Positions 57,535 through 64,000 of a stretch of 64,000 bases of DNA are shown piece by piece. The DNA comes from Paracoccaceae bacterium (lineage in GTDB: Bacteria > Pseudomonadota > Alphaproteobacteria > Rhodobacterales > Rhodobacteraceae), in assembly GCA_022448245.1 (NCBI GenBank), contig JAKVCO010000008.1, forward strand, positions 1 through 64,000, read 5' to 3'. The notes beneath the pieces are model-generated. The model saw only the letters and a program-made list of their open reading frames with translations. It had not been told where the DNA came from and made no database searches. A program made the translations under genes and the position numbers. The stretch's first letter is position 1; each line of letters opens with the position of its first letter.

Positions 57535-58269
57535 TTACTCTTTCTGAGATCGCAGCCACGTTTGTGCCTCTTTCACGGTCTGGAGCTTTTCACCTTCGGG
57601 CTGAGGCGGACGCGCGATCATTGCAACGGGCAGGCCCAAGCGACGCGCGGCCACAAGCTTGGTCGCGCTCATCTCTCCCCCTGCGTTCTTGACCACCAAC
57701 CAGTCAATCCGAAGTTTGCGGAAAAGGGCCTCCTCATCGTCGACACTGAACGGCGGACGCCCGATGAGGTATTCGCCATTGCTGAAGGGGAACGGACCGC
57801 TTGGCGGGTCAATCTGTCGGCAGATCAGATAGCTGTCTTGCAAGGCGCCAAAACGATCAAGCGTTTGTCGGCCGGTCGCCAGAAAGACCCGCGATCCTGC
57901 CTTGATGTGCTGGGCGGCGTCTTCTTCCTGCTTTAGCGACACCCAGGTATCACCGACCTCCGGGCGCCACGCAGGCCGCAGAAGCTGCCTGTAAGGGATC
58001 CCGATCTGAACGGCCACGCGAGCTGACCTGTGCGACATGCGCGCAGCAAAGGGATGCGTGGCGTCCAGAATATGCGTGATCGCCTCTGCATGCAGGTAGT
58101 CGCGAAAGGCATCTTCCCCGCCAAAGCCTCCCAGCCGCGTCTCAATGCGCGGTAACTCCGGTGAGCGTGTCACACCGGCGAAGGACGCAATCGCAGGAAT
58201 GCTTTCCTCTTCCAGCCACGCAGCCAGCCGGCGCGCTTCCCGCGTTCCAGAGAGCAACAGGACCTTCAT
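57535..58269 (-). CDS. cobK: Precorrin-6A reductase
   Basis: A 244-residue CobK/CbiJ-type enzyme reducing precorrin-6A to dihydroprecorrin-6 in cobalamin ring synthesis. It starts with VLLLSGTREARRLAAWL, the N-terminal nucleotide-binding segment; ILDATHPFAARMSHRSARV near residue 90 is the conserved DATHPFA motif; and LVVKNAGGEMSATKLVAARRLGLPVAMIARP near 200 is the C-terminal signature. It overlaps cbiD by 4 bp. Confidence 0.92.
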   Translation of the reverse strand: MKVLLLSGTREARRLAAWLEEESIPAIASFAGVTRSPELPRIETRLGGFGGEDAFRDYLHAEAITHILDATHPFAARMSHRSARVAVQIGIPYRQLLRPAWRPEVGDTWVSLKQEEDAAQHIKAGSRVFLATGRQTLDRFGALQDSYLICRQIDPPSGPFPFSNGEYLIGRPPFSVDDEEALFRKLRIDWLVVKNAGGEMSATKLVAARRLGLPVAMIARPPQPEGEKLQTVKEAQTWLRSQKE

Positions 58270-59303
58270 GCGCGGGCCAGAACCTCCCCGCCGCGATCAA
58301 TGATGACGGTGTCGACTTCAATCCCAGCCTTCGCGACAAAGCTTGCCGCCGACTGCTTGGCAGTCTGCGCCACCCATTCAGCCATTTCGGGCGCGAGAGA
58401 AACGGCCTCAAGCGCGGTATTGGCGTCTTTCAGGCCCGGCACGCCAAGCGTGTCTGCGAGGCCCGCAAAGTCGACCTGAGACCTGCCTGAATGGAGGTCT
58501 GAGGCGCCTTGGGCAAGCTTCGTCATCTTGCCAATGCCGCCACCGATGGTGATGCGCGGCACAGGGTGGCGCGCCAGGTATTTCAGGAGGCCTCCCGCAA
58601 AATCGCCCATGTCGAGCATCGCGTGATCGGGCAGCCCATAGAGCCCTTGTACGACTTTCTCGGAGGTCGCGCCTGTACAGCCTGCCACGTGTTCCAGCCC
58701 ATCCGCCCGCGCGACATCGATCCCACGGTGGATCGACGCGATCCACGCCGCGCACGAGAACGGTCGCACGATGCCCGTCGTCCCGAGGATAGAGATGCCG
58801 CCCTCGATCCCCAGACGCGGGTTCCATGTCTTGAGTGCGAGTTCCTGCCCGCCGGGCACGCTGACCTCCACTTCGAAATGGGGCGATGCGCCGTGGGGGG
58901 CGCAGGCCTCGGTCAGCATGGCCTCGATCATTTCGCGGGGTTTCGGGTTGATGGCAGGTTCCCCCACCGGGATGGGCAGCCCGGCCTTGGTGATCATGCC
59001 GACGCCATCGCCCGCGGCGAACCGCAGCTGGTCTGCAGGTCGCAACGTCACCACGATGAGCGCGCCATGAGTTACATCGGGGTCGTCGCCTGCATCCTTT
59101 TCGATCGCGGCCCTCGCCCAGCTGTCACCCAGCTCAGGCGTGAGCACGGAAAAGCGCGGCTGTTCCCCGCCCGGAAGCGTGATTTGCACGTGCTCAAGGA
59201 TTTCACCGCTCAGCAGCATCTGACAGGCCGCTTTCGCCGCCGCAGCAGCGCAGGCCCCCGTGGTCCAACCACGTCTCAACTCGGTGTTCGGCTTCCGTCC
59301 CAT
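58266..59303 (-). CDS. cbiD: Cobalt-precorrin-5B C1-methyltransferase
   Basis: A 345-residue CbiD protein, responsible for C1 methylation/ring contraction steps in corrin synthesis. LRRGWTTGACAAAAAKAA near residue 10 and GTTGIVRPFSCAAWIASI near 170, plus ITIGGGIGKMTKLAQG near 250, are family signatures. I start at ATG 59303; a TTG at 59339 would add 12 residues. CbiD is the name from the anaerobic route; alphaproteobacteria lacking CobF commonly use it beside CobK, as here. It heads the operon cbiD-cobK-alkA-esterase and diverges from cobA. Confidence 0.92.
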   Translation of the reverse strand: MGRKPNTELRRGWTTGACAAAAAKAACQMLLSGEILEHVQITLPGGEQPRFSVLTPELGDSWARAAIEKDAGDDPDVTHGALIVVTLRPADQLRFAAGDGVGMITKAGLPIPVGEPAINPKPREMIEAMLTEACAPHGASPHFEVEVSVPGGQELALKTWNPRLGIEGGISILGTTGIVRPFSCAAWIASIHRGIDVARADGLEHVAGCTGATSEKVVQGLYGLPDHAMLDMGDFAGGLLKYLARHPVPRITIGGGIGKMTKLAQGASDLHSGRSQVDFAGLADTLGVPGLKDANTALEAVSLAPEMAEWVAQTAKQSAASFVAKAGIEVDTVIIDRGGEVLARA

Positions 59304-59389
59304 CGGGCGGACTTTAACCGGGCCTGTGCGCGCCGCCAACGGGCGATACCGCGTCGTTTGACCTCTATCCTTGCCGCGCAGCAGAGCCT

Positions 59390-60253
59390 ATGACCCGGAG
59401 TATGACGACGCTTCCATCTCTGTCCGATCAAACGTGGCCGGTTCTCGAACCGGGTTGGGTCTGGTTGTGTGGTGCCGGTCCCGGTGATCCGGGGCTGCTG
59501 ACGCTGCATGCGCTCAACGCGCTGCAACAGGCTGATGTGATCGTCTATGACGCGCTTGTCGGGGACGGCATTCTGAACTGGGCCCCGCAGGCGGAGCATA
59601 TCTATGCCGGAAAGCGCGGCGGCAGGCCTTCTGCCAAACAACGCGATATCTCTCTGACGCTGGTACAGCTGGCGCGCAAGGGTAAACGTGTGCTGCGCCT
59701 GAAGGGTGGCGATCCTTTCGTCTTTGGCCGTGGCGGTGAAGAGGCGCAGACCCTCGTTCAGCACAACGTGCCCATTCGGATTATCCCGGGCATCAGTGCG
59801 GGCATCGGCGGTCTGGCCTATGCTGGCATCCCCGTCACCCATCGCGATGTGAACCAGGCGGTCACCTTTGTGACCGGGCACGACCAGACCGGCGCTGCGC
59901 CAACATCGCTTGATTGGGGCTCGATCGCGCGATCCTCGCAGATGATCGTGATTTACATGGGAATGAAGCACCTGCCCAAGATCACGAGCCAATTGATCGA
60001 GGCCGGTCGCAGCGCGGATGAACCCGTGGCTGTCGTCACCACAGCCACGACCGACCAGCAGCGCGTGCTGGAGACAACGCTTTCAAACGTCGTGAAGGAC
60101 GCGGGGGCCGCTGACCTCGCGCCGCCGGCCATTATCTGTATCGGGCGCGGTGTTCTTTTGCGCCAAGCGCTGGATTGGCAAGCCATCGCGGCAGGCCTTG
60201 CGCCGCGCAACACTGACCCGCTCGGACGGGGGCGCCCGGCAGAAAGCGCATGA
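59390..60253 (+). CDS. cobA: Uroporphyrinogen-III C-methyltransferase
   Basis: A 287-residue SUMT making precorrin-2 from uroporphyrinogen III with SAM, shared by cobalamin and sirohaem routes. VWLCGAGPGDPGLLTLHAL near residue 25, VIVYDALVG near 50, RLKGGDPFVFGRGGEEAQ near 102 and VTHRDVNQAVTFVTGH near 150 are the SUMT signatures. The length is that of a stand-alone enzyme, with no CysG-type reductase domain. A start at ATG 59402 is also possible. It overlaps cobB by 4 bp. Confidence 0.94.
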   Translation: MTRSMTTLPSLSDQTWPVLEPGWVWLCGAGPGDPGLLTLHALNALQQADVIVYDALVGDGILNWAPQAEHIYAGKRGGRPSAKQRDISLTLVQLARKGKRVLRLKGGDPFVFGRGGEEAQTLVQHNVPIRIIPGISAGIGGLAYAGIPVTHRDVNQAVTFVTGHDQTGAAPTSLDWGSIARSSQMIVIYMGMKHLPKITSQLIEAGRSADEPVAVVTTATTDQQRVLETTLSNVVKDAGAADLAPPAIICIGRGVLLRQALDWQAIAAGLAPRNTDPLGRGRPAESA

Positions 60254-61497
60254 CAGGGCGCGGCTTCGTCATCTCTGCACCGTCGTCTGGCGCTGGAAAA
60301 ACCACTGTTACCCTCGGGCTCCTGCGCGCGCTGCGCGATGTGACGAGAGTTCAACCTGCCAAATCTGGGCCTGACTACATCGACCCGGATTTCCATGAAG
60401 CTGCCTGTGGTGTGGCCTCGGTGAACCTTGATGCTTGGGCGATGAGTGGCGCGCGGCTTAAGGCACTTGCGCTGACGCCTGACCTACTTGTCGTCGAAGG
60501 CGCGATGGGCCTCTTTGACGGGGCGCCGCCTGCCGGAGACGGATCGACGGCACATGTTGCAAAGGCGCTCGCGCTGCCTGTGGTTCTTGTTCTCAATGCG
60601 CGGGCCATGTCGCATTCAGTGGCGGCCCTTGTTCGCGGCTTTTGCGATCATGATCCGGACGTCCACATCTCAGGCGTGATCCTGAACAACGTCGCGAGCG
60701 GGCGTCATGAGGCCATGCTGCGCACAGCGATCTCGGCGCTGGGCGTGCCGGTGCTGGGCGCCCTTCCCGCGCGGCAGGACATTTCCTTGCCATCGCGCCA
60801 TTTGGGTCTCGTGCAAGCACGAGAACATCGGGATCTCGACGCCAAACTCGACACAATGGGCGATCTGGTGCGCGCAAATGTGGATCTCGATGCGCTAATG
60901 AACCTCGCGCAGCCCCTGCCCGCGCCGGCTAACACGCAGAGCATCGCCGGCAAGCGTATCGCCGTCGCGCAGGATGCCGCGTTCAGTTTCACCTATACGC
61001 ATCAGCTTGCTGATTGGCGCCAGTTTGGGACGGTTCTGCCCTTCTCGCCGCTGGCCAATGAAGCGGTGCCCGAGGCGGATGAAGTTTTCCTGCCGGGCGG
61101 CTATCCGGAATTGCATGGCGCGGCCCTCGCAAACGCTGATCGTTTCCACGATAGCCTGCGTGAAATGGCGGCCTCGGTACCCATTCGGGGAGAGTGCGGT
61201 GGCTACATGGCGCTAGGCGAGGCCATCGTCGATGCCGATGGCGTCAACCACAAGATGGCGGGCCTTTTGCCTCTCGTGACCTCATTTGCCGACCGCAAGA
61301 GGCATCTCGGCTACCGCACCCTGAAATCGCGTTTCAACTCAAAGACATGGCGGGGGCACGAGTTCCACTACGCCACCACGGTGAGAGCCGATGGAACGCC
61401 CGCGCTCGATGCCTGGGATGCCGAGGGGAACGACCTCGGCCCGATGGGTTTGATCGAAGGGAATGTCTGGGGGTCCTTCGCGCACCTCATCGATTGA
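60250..61497 (+). CDS. cobB: Cobyrinate a,c-diamide synthase
   Basis: A 415-residue ATP- and glutamine-dependent amidase converting (hydrogeno)byrinate to its a,c-diamide. The N-terminal P-loop SAPSSGAGKTTVTLGLL is followed by SGPDYIDPDFH, and LVVEGAMGLFDG near residue 80. The C-terminal glutaminase domain has EVFLPGGYPELH near 280 and the Cys nucleophile in RGECGGYMALGE near 315, with HEFHY near 375. Coupled to cobA by overlap; the rest of the cobalamin genes are outside the window. Confidence 0.95.
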   Translation: MTGRGFVISAPSSGAGKTTVTLGLLRALRDVTRVQPAKSGPDYIDPDFHEAACGVASVNLDAWAMSGARLKALALTPDLLVVEGAMGLFDGAPPAGDGSTAHVAKALALPVVLVLNARAMSHSVAALVRGFCDHDPDVHISGVILNNVASGRHEAMLRTAISALGVPVLGALPARQDISLPSRHLGLVQAREHRDLDAKLDTMGDLVRANVDLDALMNLAQPLPAPANTQSIAGKRIAVAQDAAFSFTYTHQLADWRQFGTVLPFSPLANEAVPEADEVFLPGGYPELHGAALANADRFHDSLREMAASVPIRGECGGYMALGEAIVDADGVNHKMAGLLPLVTSFADRKRHLGYRTLKSRFNSKTWRGHEFHYATTVRADGTPALDAWDAEGNDLGPMGLIEGNVWGSFAHLID

Positions 61498-61552
61498 CGC
61501 AGGGACGATGAGGGGTCTGGCACCCCCTCGAAAAGAGGCGTATCGGATTCTC

Positions 61553-62743
61553 ATGGCACTCAGCGATGATAGACGCGCGAAGCGTAACGTTGTGATCTTG
61601 ATCGCAGCTCAAGCTCTCTTGGGATCTCAGATCACGATGATCTTCGTAATTGGAGGGCTTGCGGGCCAGATGCTGGCGCCGAACCCTTGTCTGGCGACGC
61701 TGCCGATCTCGCTTATCGTTTTTGGCACGATGACGACGGCGCCTTGGCTTTCGCGCGTGATGCAGGCGCGCGGGCGTGTGACGGGCTTTATCACAGGGTC
61801 TCTGGGCGGCTTTGCGGGGGCGCTGATCGGTGCCTATGCGCTGTCCATCGGGAACTTCTGGGTGTTGCTGATCGGTTCCTACATGACCGGTATGTATATG
61901 GCAGCGCAGGGTTTTTACCGGTTCGCCGCTGTTGATACTGCCTCTGAGGACTACCGCGCCAAGGCCATTTCCTATGTGATGGCAGGCGGTTTGCTGAGCG
62001 CACTCATCGGGCCGCAGCTCACCAAGTTCACCAATGATCTGATGGCGGTACCCTTTATGGGGACATACCTCGTGGCAGCCGCGATCAACCTTGTGGGCAT
62101 CGCCCTCTTCCCGCTCCTTGATCTGCCGAAGCCAGTGGCGACCGCGGTGAAAGAGGCAGGGCGCTCCACTTGGGAGATGTTGACGACCCCGCGCATCACG
62201 GTCGCGGTCATCTGCGCCATGGTCTCTTACGCGCTCATGAACCTTGTCATGACGTCGACGCCGCTTGCGGTGGTGGGCTGCGGCTTCACCGAGGCGAACG
62301 CCGCCGACATCGTTTCAGCCCACGTGATCGCGATGTTTGCGCCCTCTTTCTTTACCGGCCACCTGATCAACCGTTTCGGCGTGGAGCGGATCATTGGTAT
62401 AGGCATCTTCACGCTGGGCCTTGCAGGGGTCTTCGCGCTGTCAGGGGTCGAGCTCTTCAACTTCTTTGGCGCGCTTATCCTGCTGGGGATCGGCTGGAAT
62501 TTTGGCTTCATCGGCGCCACGACCATGCTCGCAGGCGCCCACACTGCCGCAGAGCGCGGCCGCATCCAAGGCACCAACGACGGGATCGTCTACGCCTGTG
62601 TGACGCTGGCCTCGCTGTCGTCGGGCGGTTTGATGAACTGCGCGGGCGGCTCGGTCGAGACGGGATGGATCGCCGTCAACCTCGCCATGGTGCCGTTCCT
62701 TGTGTTGGCAGGCGGTGCACTGATCTGGTTGGTGCGTCGTTAG
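61553..62743 (+). CDS. Major facilitator superfamily permease
   Basis: A 396-residue MFS transporter with twelve predicted TM helices. The N-terminal half has FVIGGLAGQ and SRVMQARGRVTGFITG (the loop-2/3 MFS Arg motif region); DTASEDYRAKAISYVMAGGLLSALIGPQL follows TM5. The C-terminal half has GHLINRFGVERIIGIGI, mirroring the first repeat. I start at ATG 61553 (MALSDDRRAKRNVV); the frame is open to 61463 within cobB. The adjacent cobB suggests, but does not show, an export or import role tied to metal or corrinoid. Confidence 0.85.
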   Translation: MALSDDRRAKRNVVILIAAQALLGSQITMIFVIGGLAGQMLAPNPCLATLPISLIVFGTMTTAPWLSRVMQARGRVTGFITGSLGGFAGALIGAYALSIGNFWVLLIGSYMTGMYMAAQGFYRFAAVDTASEDYRAKAISYVMAGGLLSALIGPQLTKFTNDLMAVPFMGTYLVAAAINLVGIALFPLLDLPKPVATAVKEAGRSTWEMLTTPRITVAVICAMVSYALMNLVMTSTPLAVVGCGFTEANAADIVSAHVIAMFAPSFFTGHLINRFGVERIIGIGIFTLGLAGVFALSGVELFNFFGALILLGIGWNFGFIGATTMLAGAHTAAERGRIQGTNDGIVYACVTLASLSSGGLMNCAGGSVETGWIAVNLAMVPFLVLAGGALIWLVRR

Positions 62744-62760
62744 CGCGTCGCGGCCGCGAG

Positions 62761-64000
<1,240 letters not shown>

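Overview
The window is GC-rich, densely coded chromosomal DNA from an alphaproteobacterium, most likely a Rhodobacteraceae (Roseobacter-group) bacterium. This is inferred from the gene content: a single-chain 1146-residue pyruvate carboxylase, a fused TRAP-TAXI permease, CbiD with CobK for cobalamin, a zwf-pgl-pgi operon, RTX/type I secretion genes and an HNH endonuclease typical of that family. No species can be named from the sequence alone.

Layout. 1-9.3 kb: uvrD (cut by the left edge), a ZIP metal permease, an FMN-dependent 2-hydroxyacid dehydrogenase, a zinc-ribbon protein, a broken nuclease gene, pyc and a coupled fluoroacetate-dehalogenase-like hydrolase, then tRNA-Gly(GCC). 9.6-16.7 kb (all minus strand): multicopper oxidase, a one-TM protein, a PepSY/TctC fusion protein, a broken PAP2 phosphatase, then sensor kinase, response regulator and ferric-reductase-like flavocytochrome. 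16.8-18.7 kb: a hybrid histidine kinase broken by in-frame stops. 19.3-27.4 kb: a 28-codon ORF, an unknown protein, UspA, a TRAP-TAXI transporter, an RpiR regulator, a BKACE (DUF849) enzyme and a class III aminotransferase. 27.4-33.1 kb: a graveyard (cyclic-nucleotide-binding remnant, amine oxidase, tandem-cyclase/ATPase/TPR protein). 33.5-40.1 kb: a CDP-sugar and glycosyltransferase cluster with two C-methyltransferases. 40.2-43.6 kb: an IS5-type element and broken ABC permease and DUF917 genes. 43.6-49.1 kb: a DUF2235 hydrolase, a thioesterase and zwf-pgl-pgi. 49.2-55.4 kb: an intact RTX protein followed by broken ABC and HlyD export genes. 55.5-64 kb: HNH endonuclease, esterase, AlkA-like glycosylase, cobK, cbiD, cobA, cobB, an MFS permease and cysS (cut by the right edge).

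Two themes stand out. First, many accessory genes are broken while the long core genes beside them are intact. The lesions are mostly one-base losses in homopolymers and stop codons one substitution from the expected residue, which suggests active genome decay, though an assembly check is needed. Second, the PepSY/TctC fusion, tightly overlapped with a one-TM protein and a multicopper oxidase and lying next to a two-component system and a ferric-reductase-like protein, has an architecture I do not recognise and is the best candidate for an undescribed periplasmic metal or redox system.
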